Assembly: GCA_040235565.1 (NCBI GenBank)
Contig: JBECLA010000043.1
Coordinates: forward strand, 6,690-70,689
Source of the DNA: JAHEIJ01 sp040235565
GTDB taxonomy: Bacteria; Pseudomonadota; Gammaproteobacteria; UBA6429; Thiohalophilaceae
DNA length: 64,000 bases
Reading direction: 5' to 3'
Shown here: in pieces, positions 53,469-64,000 of the stretch
Layout: the number at the start of each line of letters is the position of its first letter
Position numbering within the stretch: position 1 is the stretch's first letter
Notes under the pieces: generated by a model
The model's input: only the letters and a program-made list of their open reading frames with translations
Databases searched by the model: none
Told to the model about the DNA's origin: nothing
Translations under genes and position numbers: made by a program

Positions 53469-53554
53469 GCATAACAGTTGCATGAGGGGAGCGAAAATCA
53501 ACGCTTTTGAGCGTCACAGTGAGCGAAGCGAATGACTCAATGCACTTGTTAGGC
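53469..53554 (-). other. attC-like integron recombination site
   Basis: Read on the minus strand, the 86-bp site begins GCCTAAC and ends GTTATGC, near the consensus RYYYAAC...GTTRRRY (one mismatch). The next bases AAGTGCATTGAG and CTCATGCAACT pair with one unpaired base in the first arm, as in real attC sites. The interior holds further pairing and a CGCTTCGC loop-like sequence. It lies 79 bp after the stop of the thioesterase gene, the normal cassette order, and 15 bp before the next gene start. No integrase is in the window. Confidence 0.45.
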
Positions 53555-53633
53555 ATGTTATTTCCTGACGAATATCACCATTGATGAGGTTCAATTGTAC
53601 AATGAATTAAAATAATTTCGCCTTCGTTATTCT

Positions 53634-54170
53634 TTAAGCCGAAACTTTTTGGAATTCCTTTTTGGACTCGATCAGTCTTTGCCAATGCTCAACTGTAATT
53701 GGCTTGTCTGGAACTGCCGTCTCCTCGTCGACCACAGCCAACACATCGTGAAACGGTAGAACTTTTCTGTGATGAACAAACACGCCCCGCACCTGTACTA
53801 CTGCGCAAAGCTTTTCTGCTGCGAAAAACCGGTGTTCTGTATACCAATACTTGTCGTCCCAATGGGTAAACCGCGTTAAGACTTCAAACTGCTGAAAAGG
53901 ATTTATCGGTTTGAAGTAACTTATTTCCTGAGCTTGTGCTATGGGTAGCCACTTTCGTTTGAGCAGTTTAAACAAGGCGCCGACCTGGCCCATGTAGTAA
54001 AACCGACTCACATCACACAATGAAAAATACCGTGAATTGGTCAAATGCAGATTAAAATCACAATCCAGTGGCCAGACACGGTACTTCATACGGCTCTCAT
54101 CGAGCAGGCCAATCTTGTTCACAACCATGCTTCTCAACAGCATCAACAACAACCTGAAATACAAGTTCAT
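53634..54170 (-). CDS. Thioesterase-like hotdog protein (Them6-like)
   Basis: 178 residues. The hotdog sequence WPLDCDFNLHLTNSRYFSLCDVSRF with an N-terminal hydrophobic stretch is close to the acyl-CoA thioesterase (Them6) group. The start has an AAGGAGG site. The base composition is lower in GC than the core genes, and it stands just before the attC-like site; a candidate cassette gene. The acyl substrate is unknown. Confidence 0.78.
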   Translation of the reverse strand: MNLYFRLLLMLLRSMVVNKIGLLDESRMKYRVWPLDCDFNLHLTNSRYFSLCDVSRFYYMGQVGALFKLLKRKWLPIAQAQEISYFKPINPFQQFEVLTRFTHWDDKYWYTEHRFFAAEKLCAVVQVRGVFVHHRKVLPFHDVLAVVDEETAVPDKPITVEHWQRLIESKKEFQKVSA

Positions 54171-54346
54171 TGAGACCTCCTTCTCTCCAATGATTTAATC
54201 CGTACCTAACTACAATCAAGGGTCGAAAAGTCTGAAGTAAAACGGATTTTCAGGACCAATAAAAATTTGTTTTGTTCAACAACAATCGCTTACATACGTG
54301 TTATTGGACACTTGCGTAACAAACCCAAACGCGACTTTTTATAAAG

Positions 54347-57300
54347 CTATTTATTCTCCGTTGGCGGTGCACTCGCCTGTTCCGGAGCTTGACCCCTTCT
54401 CGGTTTGCGTCGTTTGACTTCCAGATGTTGCCAGATCGCGGTGGTGGTAAAGCATTGCCAGCCCCAACGCAGCCAGCGCAACAACGACACGGCCAGCCAC
54501 AAGGCCCAGGCCAACATGAGCAGACGATATACCAGTAAGGGCATACTCAATACCCAGGGTTGTGGCAGATGAGCCGCACTACGATCCTGATACCAGTTGA
54601 GTTCATAGGCGCTCGACTGGTTACCGGAGACATGCATTTCAGGTGTCCCCAGCAAGCCTTGTTCCACGGCAATAAACAGGAACGCCAACGCAAACAACGT
54701 CATCACCACCAGCCCGATCTGCATGCTGTCAAACAGGAACGGTGTCGGGAGTTTCTCTAACCGGCAGCGTACCCCCAACAACATGAGCCAGATCACGATA
54801 AACGCCGCCATGAACAATGACACCTGGCTCAACCCGATTCCCAGCAATAACCACTGCCAACTCTTCAAGGGTGTTAATGGCACCCGTCCCAATCCCAGCG
54901 CGATCAGCAGCAGAACGATCAACACGCCCCAGAACAGCACCGCCGGGCCCATGCGGGGGCCACCGGTAAATATCAGCCAGCGATCCTGGCCCAGGTTCAT
55001 TCTGATCGTGGCGTTGGTACTGTTACTGCCGAGATCCACCGCGGCGTTCCGGTACAGGCTGGTGATCCCCTGCGGCAGTCGCCAGCTCAGACTGATGCTC
55101 TGTTTACCCGGCACCACCGGCAGAGTCACGCTGTTGCCTTGTTGTCGAATCGGCTGGGTCACGCCATTGATACTGACGGACTGCAACCGCGCACTTGCGG
55201 GCAACTGCAGGGTATGTTGTCCGCCCTGGCTGCTGCGCAGACTGAAATCAAGCGTGGCATCCGTAGCACGTTTACCGGGTTTGAGGTGTAACTGGCTATC
55301 GTCGATGGTGAGGGTTTTGCCATCGATGCCTTCCGGTTTGGTAATGGCCAACGTGACGCTTTCTCCCGGCCAGGGACGCCATTCCGGTAACCAGTTCTGT
55401 TGCTGGTCCTGATGATGCACCACCGGGACCCCCTCTGCCTGCATGTGCCAGACCGGACTGACATTCACTCGCCACACTTCCAGCCAGTCCGTGAGATCGG
55501 GTGCCGTGAGACTGATGTCTGTCTGCCGGTCGAGCACCGACATCCAGCGATAGACCGACTGGTCGGACGCCATGTTGACCAGTACCCGGTTTTGCTTCAC
55601 CCGGACGCCTTCGGGGCTGATGGGTGACTCACCCGCCAGCAAGGGGATCTCCAGGACGACCGGGCTTCCCGGCGGTGAGGCCCTGACCACACGGGTTTCG
55701 ACATGCCATTCGAGTCCCAGGTGCAGGGTGCGCTCCACTCGCACAAACGGTGGCAAGGCACCCGGCTCGAGCGTCACCTGGTGCGGCGGCTCCCCGTCAG
55801 CCCGAATGCGGGTCAACTGTAACTGGGGATCGACCTGACCGTTCTCATGCACCCCTTCGACGCTCCAGCCTTCGGCCTCGACCCTGACGTAGTGCGGCGT
55901 GAGGGGTAAGGGCAAGGCAAAATCTGTCCGCGGCGGCACCCTACCAGTCAGCTCGACCTGGTGCCGCCCCGGTGCCAGGCCCAGCCACAGTCCGTTACCC
56001 GGGGCACGAGTCAAACTTTGCGCCGGCTGGCCGTCAACCAGCACCCGGCTCGGCATCCAGTGCTGGGCATGCGACGGCAACGGCACCGCCACCTGCTGTT
56101 GGGCATGGATTTCCAGGCGGAGGGATAACCGGTCCGGAGTGATCACCAGCCGCATGCGCGGTGACTGGGCACAGGTCGGTAAACACTCCGGTGCGGCGAG
56201 CAGGCGTTGCTTCAGTTGCTGCAGGAGCTCCGGAGGTGGCGTGGTGTCATTGGGCAGGGGTTCGGCGGCATCAGCCGTTTGCGGCCCGTTCCCCAGTAGC
56301 CCGATCAGGCCGCACAACAGGATGGCAGTGCTACTGCTGAAGGGATTGCTAAAACGCATGCCCTTGCCACGCTGCAACATCACGCCAAACATCAGGCCAC
56401 CCAGCAGGATCACCAGGCCCACGCGCAGAAAATTCAACAGCATGTTGACTATCGGCGGCAACAGCACCAGGCCCACCTGTTGCTGGCGTTCGACCGGGCC
56501 GTTCCAGCTTAACGGGATGCGCGTCCATTGCCATTGCGGTAACCCCGGACCGGTTTGCACATTGGCGCCGGGATCAATCTGGGTAAGATCCATGCCCTTG
56601 TCATACGACGAATAGGCATCGAGGCGTTCTAAATCCGGCCGCATTTTCTTTGCTTCGCGCGGTGCCTCGGCCTCCTGCATGGCTTCAGCCTTGCGGCGCG
56701 GCGCCGCGGAACTCACGGCAAGGGTGGTCGGCGTCATGCTTTGCCAGGGACGCTCCAGTTGTGGATACAGGCCGAGGCGCACCTGCTGCACGGCAAAGGG
56801 AATCACGATCAGCGCCAGACCGAGCAAACTCAGATTGCGATACCAGATCACCACGCGGTGGAAATTGCCGCTGGGTACGACCCGCAATAGTGCGATGGCG
56901 ATCAACACATTCACCCACACGAACTGCGGTGCCAGGGGCTGATGCCAGACCAGGGTCAGAGTGGTTAATGCGAGCAGCCCCCAGCGCCAGTTCCACAAGC
57001 GCAGGATTGCCAGTGACAGGATCAACACCATGAACAGATCCAGCAGGGTCCAGCGTTGCAGCCAGGTCTGGGGGACGTTATCCACCCCGCTGGCTGAGAA
57101 CAATAACCAACCCGGCGGTAAATTCAGTTCAGCCGTGACGCGATGAAAATCCTGGTCCCACCCGGTCGCGGGGATCCGACCCAGCTGGGCAGTATAACGA
57201 CTGTCGGCACTGAGATTGATCGCCCCGCGGCGCACCTCAACCCCTTTCCGGGTTGCGCCGGGCAAATGGGTGATGAACTGGGGCACCCCATCAATGTCAA

Positions 57301-58465
57301 CCCGGCCCAGATCGATCTCCGGCCGGGTCTCGAGACGCCAGCCCCGGGTCATGCTACCGGTAATTTTGTCGTGCAGGGTATAGCCCTGACCGTTGAAGTC
57401 GAGCCACAGGGTACGATGCAGGCTGAGTTTGTCGGGTTCGGGTTCCGGATCGCCGCGCCGAATCACTTTAAATTGCAGCGTGTCATCGGGATGCATCAGG
57501 TATGCCGGCAAGGATTGCCAGGCTTCAGGGAGACTGGTCTGGCGCGGATCAACACTGACACCCTCCACCTCGACCAGGCGTAAATGATTGCGGGCAGCGA
57601 AGACCCAGACTTCCTGTTGTGGCCAGGGAGCCGCTGCAGCTGGCAGTGACAGGCTGGTGGTCTCTCCCGGCTGGCGTGCTTCCAGCTCGATCGCCCAGCT
57701 GCCGGGGCGCAGCTGCACCCGCAGGTGACCATCCGGTTCCAGTCGCGCCGGCAGGCGACTGGTGAGACGCATGGGTATCATGTCCGGCAGCAGGGCCGGT
57801 CCCAGCACTACTTCCCGCTGGGCACCGGCCACATCCAGTTGCAATCGGCTCACCACCCGTAGCGGCATCTCATCGATGACCTGGCGAAATACCTGCAGTT
57901 CGAGCTTGTCACCTTCGCCCGCACCTTTCTTGCCGGTATCCCGTTCGCGTAACCAGAGTCGGCCGTTTCGGGCCAGATCGGGAAACTGCACCGGCTGGTT
58001 GTTCACGCTCAATGACACCAGCCCGGTCTCGGGTGGAATCTGCAGGGCTTCCGGCAGATTGTCCCAGACAAATTCACCACTGATGCGATAACGCCCCGGC
58101 TCGAGGCGGATGGCAGGACGTTGCTGCCGCGCTATCACCAGTGCAGGTTGTTCATTGAGCCTGACTGCCTGCGGCCAGTGTTGCTCATCCCCTGGCAGCA
58201 TGATCCATGTTTCCTGGTACACCTGCCACTGCTGGGTGAACCGGCCCCGCGTGTTAGTCAATGCCAGTGATAATTCACTTGGCCAGGCACAGGTACGCTG
58301 CCTGTGGCTGGAATAAACAAAGGGACATTGATAGTCCGACTCGCCATACAACACCCACTTGGTCCAGGGCTGCAACGGCTCGGGCACATCTTCGGGGGCA
58401 AGCGGCTGAGCGACAACACCGGACTGAAATAGCAGCAGAAAAAGCAAACCCGTGAGACATTTCAT
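54347..58465 (-). CDS. Very large uncharacterised inner-membrane protein
   Basis: 1372 residues from the ATG at 58463-58465, with a signal peptide (CLTGLLFLLLFQSGVVAQ). Residues about 25-470 are beta-rich and extracytoplasmic. Membrane helices follow at about 475-580, then a charged Ala/Glu linker (about 585-610) and more helices at about 662-698 and 712-730. A second beta-rich region lies at about 735-1170, with phrases like those of the first (RVLVDGQPA, LAPGRHQVELTG). Four or more helices end the chain (about 1172-1332) before a basic tail. No enzyme motif found. Upstream in-frame ATG codons would add 42 unlikely residues before the signal peptide. Confidence 0.8.
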   Translation of the reverse strand: MKCLTGLLFLLLFQSGVVAQPLAPEDVPEPLQPWTKWVLYGESDYQCPFVYSSHRQRTCAWPSELSLALTNTRGRFTQQWQVYQETWIMLPGDEQHWPQAVRLNEQPALVIARQQRPAIRLEPGRYRISGEFVWDNLPEALQIPPETGLVSLSVNNQPVQFPDLARNGRLWLRERDTGKKGAGEGDKLELQVFRQVIDEMPLRVVSRLQLDVAGAQREVVLGPALLPDMIPMRLTSRLPARLEPDGHLRVQLRPGSWAIELEARQPGETTSLSLPAAAAPWPQQEVWVFAARNHLRLVEVEGVSVDPRQTSLPEAWQSLPAYLMHPDDTLQFKVIRRGDPEPEPDKLSLHRTLWLDFNGQGYTLHDKITGSMTRGWRLETRPEIDLGRVDIDGVPQFITHLPGATRKGVEVRRGAINLSADSRYTAQLGRIPATGWDQDFHRVTAELNLPPGWLLFSASGVDNVPQTWLQRWTLLDLFMVLILSLAILRLWNWRWGLLALTTLTLVWHQPLAPQFVWVNVLIAIALLRVVPSGNFHRVVIWYRNLSLLGLALIVIPFAVQQVRLGLYPQLERPWQSMTPTTLAVSSAAPRRKAEAMQEAEAPREAKKMRPDLERLDAYSSYDKGMDLTQIDPGANVQTGPGLPQWQWTRIPLSWNGPVERQQQVGLVLLPPIVNMLLNFLRVGLVILLGGLMFGVMLQRGKGMRFSNPFSSSTAILLCGLIGLLGNGPQTADAAEPLPNDTTPPPELLQQLKQRLLAAPECLPTCAQSPRMRLVITPDRLSLRLEIHAQQQVAVPLPSHAQHWMPSRVLVDGQPAQSLTRAPGNGLWLGLAPGRHQVELTGRVPPRTDFALPLPLTPHYVRVEAEGWSVEGVHENGQVDPQLQLTRIRADGEPPHQVTLEPGALPPFVRVERTLHLGLEWHVETRVVRASPPGSPVVLEIPLLAGESPISPEGVRVKQNRVLVNMASDQSVYRWMSVLDRQTDISLTAPDLTDWLEVWRVNVSPVWHMQAEGVPVVHHQDQQQNWLPEWRPWPGESVTLAITKPEGIDGKTLTIDDSQLHLKPGKRATDATLDFSLRSSQGGQHTLQLPASARLQSVSINGVTQPIRQQGNSVTLPVVPGKQSISLSWRLPQGITSLYRNAAVDLGSNSTNATIRMNLGQDRWLIFTGGPRMGPAVLFWGVLIVLLLIALGLGRVPLTPLKSWQWLLLGIGLSQVSLFMAAFIVIWLMLLGVRCRLEKLPTPFLFDSMQIGLVVMTLFALAFLFIAVEQGLLGTPEMHVSGNQSSAYELNWYQDRSAAHLPQPWVLSMPLLVYRLLMLAWALWLAVSLLRWLRWGWQCFTTTAIWQHLEVKRRKPRRGQAPEQASAPPTENK

Positions 58466-58850
58466 TCTGGTTGATCTCTTTTTGTTATTCGAGGTAATGC
58501 AACATGTGAACCACCGGTTGAAAAAGTTATCGCCACGACAACGAATAACATCCATGCACTTTTCTGTTAAGCCGATACGCGGCCCTATCAACTGGAGTTA
58601 AGATGTAAACGGAACAAAGGGAACGCGCTGTCCGGTAAGACACGCAGCAGCACGCATGCCAATCCCGGTTGCCTATGGTCTGCACAAATGCACTGACTCG
58701 AAGACAGGCAGTACGCATGACGACAAGTTGTCGCAAGAATACGGCTTCACCCATGTCCCTGGTGGTTTATATTCAGGTTACGGGCAAAGCCTAGCCCCGT
58801 TGCAGATGAACCGCAACGGTAAAGTCTGGCAAAAATAGTTGCTGGATTTA
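58466..58850. other. Intergenic region between giant membrane protein gene and csp gene
   Basis: About 385 bp. It holds the promoter of the large gene on the minus strand and the 3' end of the cold-shock gene. No RNA gene, repeat or open frame of value was recognised. Confidence 0.4.
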
Positions 58851-59054
58851 TTAAACGGGTTGTACGTTGGTAGCCTGCATACCTTTCGGACCTTTCTCGG
58901 CCTCGTAGGTAACAGCCTGACCTTCACTCAAGGTCTTGTAACCACTACTTTGAATTGCGGAATAATGTACGAATACATCTTCACTACCGTCTTCCGGTGC
59001 AATAAAACCGAACCCTTTGGAATTGTTGAACCATTTGACCGTGCCGTTCAGCAT
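58851..59054 (-). CDS. Cold-shock domain protein (CspA family)
   Basis: 67 residues, the standard OB-fold nucleic-acid-binding protein. RNP1 (KGFGFI) and RNP2 (VFVHY) are both intact in NGTVKWFNNSKGFGFIAPED and DVFVHYSAIQ. GGTGGAG is a good site before the ATG. About 260 bp of AT-rich sequence upstream may carry a leader typical of csp genes. The paralogue induced by cold cannot be told from sequence. Confidence 0.95.
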   Translation of the reverse strand: MLNGTVKWFNNSKGFGFIAPEDGSEDVFVHYSAIQSSGYKTLSEGQAVTYEAEKGPKGMQATNVQPV

Positions 59055-59316
59055 GTCTCCACCCTCGTGTATCGCTTATTGGAAATGTTACAGTTACTGC
59101 CTTCCAGTAGGGGAAGTTGCTTTGAAAGTCTGATGAACTTCGTAAACTTACCACTGCTTGAAAAACAATACTTGACAGTATAGCCAAACAATTATGTGAA
59201 TGAACTGTTTTTTATGAACTTTTTTTAAAATCCTGGCGTTATATTATGAGATTATTACCATTCTTTAATATTGCCCACTGGCGCATGGTTATTCTCCTGA
59301 CCAATAATGTCCCGCT

Positions 59317-60042
59317 ATGACATCCCAACGAATCGAAGCATTTAATCTTGCACCGGGCCGCATCCTGGCGCGTAAATATGAAGTGCTCGGTCTGCTCGGC
59401 GCCGGTTGGGAAGGTGAGGTTTATCTGATTCGGGAAGTCGCCACCGGTATCGAACGCACTGCCAAACTGTTTTTTCCACAGCGCAACATCCGCGACAAGA
59501 ATGCCCTGTTCTATGCCAAGAAGCTGCACAAGCTCCGCCATTGCCCCATCGTGATTCAATACAGCGCGCGTGACAGTATCACGGTCAAGGGTGATCCCGT
59601 AACGATACTGATTTCAGAATATGTGGAAGGGGAATTACTGAGCCAGTTCATTGCGCGCCAGAAAGGCAAGCGCTTGACGGCGTTCCAGTCCCTGCACCTG
59701 TTACATGCGTTGGCCTGCGGAATGCAAAATATTCATGACATAGGGGAATACCATGGCGACCTTCACTCCGACAATATCATCGTACAACGCTATGGTCTCA
59801 AGTTTGAACTGAAGCTGGTGGATCTGTTTCACCTTGGGGCACCCAAGAAGGAATTGATCCACACCGACACGGTGGACATGATTCATATCCTGTATGAAGC
59901 ATTGGGTGGTCAGAAATTTTACGCCCAGCAACCCGCGGAAATTAAGGCCATCATCAACGGCTTGAAGCGTTCCCTGATTTTGAAAAAGTTCAAAACCGCG
60001 GGTGAACTGCGCCGTTACCTCGAAACCATGCAGTGGGACTAA
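59317..60042 (+). CDS. Atypical small protein kinase-like protein
   Basis: 241 residues, shorter than a full kinase. Gly-rich loop GLLGAGWEGEVYL (26-37), candidate ATP lysine Lys50 (TAKLFF), catalytic loop HGDLHSDN (146-153, with Asp148 and Asn153) and DLF (169-171) in place of DFG. The catalytic loop is of the HGDxHxxN type found in ABC1/RIO/APH-like kinases more than in Hanks kinases. No membrane segment. A PP2C phosphatase gene follows after 26 bp, so the two form a signalling pair. Confidence 0.8.
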   Translation: MTSQRIEAFNLAPGRILARKYEVLGLLGAGWEGEVYLIREVATGIERTAKLFFPQRNIRDKNALFYAKKLHKLRHCPIVIQYSARDSITVKGDPVTILISEYVEGELLSQFIARQKGKRLTAFQSLHLLHALACGMQNIHDIGEYHGDLHSDNIIVQRYGLKFELKLVDLFHLGAPKKELIHTDTVDMIHILYEALGGQKFYAQQPAEIKAIINGLKRSLILKKFKTAGELRRYLETMQWD

Positions 60043-60068
60043 TCCGTTTTTTTTGGTAGTAGCCGTTA

Positions 60069-60887
60069 ATGGATATCACTCTGAAGAAACCGCAAAGCTA
60101 TTCACAGGCTGATTTTGACCAGCCGAAGTCATCCCGCTTTCTGGGTGGTGAGGCCACGTTGTTCACTGCACGGGCGCCGGACAAGACCACCCCCAATGAA
60201 GACTGCCTGGGACTCCTCCCTTTTGATGCCGACAGTGGCGTCTTGATAGTGGCAGATGGACTGGGTGGCTTACCCGCCGGCTCGACCGCTTCGCAACTGG
60301 CCATAGACATCATGTCTGAGGTGCTAACAGAGGCTGCCGCAAGTGAAACGCCGTTACGCGATGCCATTCTGAATGGTATCGAACAAGCCAACCAGGCCAT
60401 CCTGGCCCAGGCCAGTGGCATGGCCACCACCCTGGCGGTGGTGGAAATTCAGGGCCAGACCATCCGGCATTACCACGTCGGGGATGCGATGATCATGGTC
60501 AGCGGCCAGCGGGGTAAGGTCAAAGCCTATACCGTGTCCCATTCTCCGGTAGGGTACGCCGTGGAAGCCGGCATGCTGGATGTGGATGAAGCAGTACACC
60601 ATGAAGAACGCCATCTTGTCTCCAACGTCGTCGGGGCGACGGACATGCATATCAGCATCGGCAGCAGCCTGCAGCTGGCGCGGCGCGATACATTGTTGCT
60701 GGCGAGTGACGGGTTGTTTGACAATCTTTATCGCGAGGAAATCGTGGAACTGATCCGCAAAGGCCCGTTGTCGGCAGCGGCGAGGCAACTGGTGACACGA
60801 TGCCATGAGCGCATGCAGCATCCCCGGCCCGGTCTGCCGTCGCACGCTGATGATCTGAGTTTTATCCTGTTTCGGCTGAATGCCTGA
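60069..60887 (+). CDS. PP2C-family Ser/Thr phosphatase
   Basis: 272 residues. PPM motifs with metal-binding aspartates: NEDCLG, VADGLGGLPAG, HVGDAMIMV, LLASDGLFDNL and HADDLSFIL. Predicted to reverse the action of the adjacent kinase or act on the same target. Lacks a sensor or membrane domain. Ends a two-gene unit; the shared terminator for thiC lies at its end. Confidence 0.9.
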   Translation: MDITLKKPQSYSQADFDQPKSSRFLGGEATLFTARAPDKTTPNEDCLGLLPFDADSGVLIVADGLGGLPAGSTASQLAIDIMSEVLTEAAASETPLRDAILNGIEQANQAILAQASGMATTLAVVEIQGQTIRHYHVGDAMIMVSGQRGKVKAYTVSHSPVGYAVEAGMLDVDEAVHHEERHLVSNVVGATDMHISIGSSLQLARRDTLLLASDGLFDNLYREEIVELIRKGPLSAAARQLVTRCHERMQHPRPGLPSHADDLSFILFRLNA

Positions 60888-60916
60888 TAAAAAAACACCG
60901 GGCTAAGACCCGGTGT
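60887..60916 (-). terminator. Terminator of thiC
   Basis: ACACCGGG (60895-60902) pairs with CCCGGTGT (60909-60916). On the minus strand the stem is followed by a run of T (seven A on the plus strand at 60889-60895). It ends thiC transcription 27 bp past its stop. Confidence 0.75.
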
Positions 60917-60942
60917 GTTCGTCGCTATTGATACGCGGACTG

Positions 60943-62820
<1,878 letters not shown>

Positions 62821-62879
62821 GGTCGTTGTCCTGTGGTCATACATTCTGGCCAGTGACCCGGGAGTTACGGAGTGAACCG

Positions 62880-62964
62880 CAGTCCCTACGCCGGGTTTAG
62901 CCGGATCAGGTTCTAAGGGTATTTCTCAGCCCGCAGCTGGTTAGCGGGGCACCCCTCGCAGTCG
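62880..62964 (-). promoter_or_regulatory. TPP riboswitch upstream of thiC
   Basis: On the minus strand the THI-element core is plain: GAGGGGTGCC near the 5' side, CTGAGA (62924-62929), then ACCCTTAGAACCTGATCC and GGCGTAGGGA (62883-62892). Thiamine pyrophosphate binding should reduce thiC expression. It ends about 60 bp before the start codon, with a GGGAGT stretch between that may serve as the switching arm. Confidence 0.92.
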
Positions 62965-63147
62965 AATAAAACACGTTACTGGAATGCTGGGTTATTTGCA
63001 ATAGACCGAATACTAAGCTGTTGAATAGATAAAAACTATTTATTCTCTGGCAGGCTGAATACACCTTTTGTTACCTTGTCAGTGCTGCCTAAACCTCGTA
63101 CTCTTGAACGCTCCATACTGGCTGCAACTAACTGCAAGAGAATAATC

Positions 63148-63810
63148 ATGAGCGAAATGAACCTGGACCAGGCCCGTTACAACATGATCGAACAGCAGAT
63201 CCGCCCCTGGGAAGTGCTGGATCAGCGGGTGCTTGACCTTCTGGGCACGGTGCCGCGTGAAGATTTTGTTCCTCCGGCTTACCGCAACCTGGCCTTCGCC
63301 GACATCAACATTCCACTGGGAGAGGGCCAGGTTATGATGTCGCCCAAGGTGGAGGCACGCATCCTGCAAGCCCTGAATCTCCAGGAAGATGAGTCCGTAC
63401 TGGAAGTCGGCACGGGCAGCGGTTACGTCACTGCCCTGCTGGCCAGCCTGGCCAAACACGTCATCAGCGTCGACATCAATCCCGAGATGACGCGTCAGGC
63501 CGGGGAAAAACTGACCCTGCACGGAATCAGCAATGTCACTCTCGAAACCGGTGACGCAGCGCGGGGCTGGGATACTCAGGCTCCCTATGATGCCATCGTG
63601 ATTACCGGTTCCCTGCCGCTCCTGCCGGACACTTTTAAACAAGCCTTAAAGGTTGGCGGCCGCCTGCTCGCCATCGTCGGTGACTCGCCGGTCATGAGCG
63701 TGGTGTTGTTCACGCGCGTGGGTGAAGCCGAATGGGCCCAGGAAACCCTGTTTGAAACGGATTTGCCTGCATTGGTCAACGCCCCCCAACCCGAGCGCTT
63801 CAGTTTGTAA
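63148..63810 (+). CDS. Protein-L-isoaspartate O-methyltransferase-like protein
   Basis: 220 residues of the PCMT fold: motif I LEVGTGSGYVTALLA, then the flanking DINPEM, VTLETGDAARG and DAIVITGSLP. It lacks some residues of classical Pcm, being the group that precedes a rhodanese gene and tolC in many gammaproteobacteria. The start is the ATG at 63148. Substrate could be other than isoaspartate. Confidence 0.83.
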   Translation: MSEMNLDQARYNMIEQQIRPWEVLDQRVLDLLGTVPREDFVPPAYRNLAFADINIPLGEGQVMMSPKVEARILQALNLQEDESVLEVGTGSGYVTALLASLAKHVISVDINPEMTRQAGEKLTLHGISNVTLETGDAARGWDTQAPYDAIVITGSLPLLPDTFKQALKVGGRLLAIVGDSPVMSVVLFTRVGEAEWAQETLFETDLPALVNAPQPERFSL

Positions 63811-63833
63811 ACAGGCTGGTATCAACGAACCGG

Positions 63834-64000
63834 ATGCGCCGTTTTACACCACGGGAATTGCAGCAATACCTGAAACAAACGGCAACCCCTCCGCTGCTAC
63901 TTGATGTACGGGAAGAATGGGAATATGAATACTGTCATATCGACGGCTCGATTTTGATCCCGATGGGACAGGTGCCGGCCCATCTGGAGGAACTGGACAA
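63834..64000 (+). CDS. Rhodanese-domain protein, N-terminal part (cut by window edge)
   Basis: The first 55 residues are visible: MRRFTPRELQQYL then LLLDVREEWEYEYCHIDGSI, the rhodanese N-terminal Asp-Val-Arg signature. The catalytic cysteine is beyond position 64000. Follows the PCMT-like gene by 23 bp, the usual order. Confidence 0.8.
   Translation, partial: MRRFTPRELQQYLKQTATPPLLLDVREEWEYEYCHIDGSILIPMGQVPAHLEELD

Noticed and set aside
54723..57583. Several long plus-strand frames inside the giant gene
   Set aside because: They overlap the 1372-residue gene in antisense and have no start context or protein-like composition.
58656..58838. A 60-codon plus-strand frame before the csp gene
   Set aside because: Low complexity and no support; likely chance.

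Overview
The window is a 64 kb stretch of a gammaproteobacterial chromosome. The evidence for this is the gene content and order: anmK beside an OapA/MepM-type M23 peptidase and tyrS; argC, a DUF6776 gene, a bactofilin gene and erpA in one run; thiD-thiE-hemL; mpl with ubiX; mutH; and an L-isoaspartate methyltransferase-like gene followed by a rhodanese gene. HemJ serves for protoporphyrinogen oxidation and there is a four-gene sucrose operon. That fits a free-living, probably halotolerant or chemolithotrophic/methylotrophic lineage, but the species cannot be named from this window. No rRNA, tRNA, CRISPR array, prophage or intact insertion sequence was seen.

Layout. 1-11 kb: tyrS (cut by the window edge), M23 peptidase, anmK, a membrane diguanylate cyclase, citrate synthase, erpA, bactofilin, DUF6776, argC, then a DUF6502/DUF5666 pair. 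11-20 kb: ClC channel, TlpA-like thioredoxin, HemJ, a CxxCH protein, class II aldolase, thiD, thiE, hemL and a DedA-PAP2-LssY fusion. 20-31 kb: a minus-strand operon (membrane protein, mpl, ubiX, Lon-N domain protein), rnd, a cardiolipin synthase-like gene, an adenylate kinase with a long histone-H1-like lysine tail, ppa, a YfcE-like phosphodiesterase, an inverted-repeat element, moaE-moaD divergent from moaC, a Sel1-repeat protein and mutH. 31-42 kb: FMN-dependent glutamate synthase-like protein, methyltransferase, two small unknowns, a cytosolic diguanylate cyclase, DUF502 protein, glutathionyl-hydroquinone reductase, DoxX and LysR, a second adenylate kinase and DUF2452. 42-49 kb: sucrose-phosphate synthase, sucrose-phosphatase, a PfkB sugar kinase and sucrose synthase, translationally overlapped.

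49-54 kb is the most accessory-looking part. It has a TetR-controlled stress cluster with a shared operator, dodecin, then three small AT-richer genes, two of which flank an integron attC-like site. 54-64 kb: a very large uncharacterised membrane protein, a cold-shock protein, a kinase/PP2C phosphatase pair, thiC under a TPP riboswitch, an L-isoaspartate methyltransferase-like gene and the start of a rhodanese gene.

How the parts work together. The sucrose genes form a closed cycle: synthesis by SPS and SPP, cleavage by sucrose synthase, and fructose recapture by the kinase. Such a cycle suits a compatible solute that also buffers carbon. Thiamine genes are split between thiDE (no riboswitch seen) and a TPP-controlled thiC. 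The strongest leads for something new are the H1-tailed adenylate kinase, the attC-like cassette island, the TetR operator pair, the 1372-residue membrane protein and the atypical kinase with its PP2C partner.
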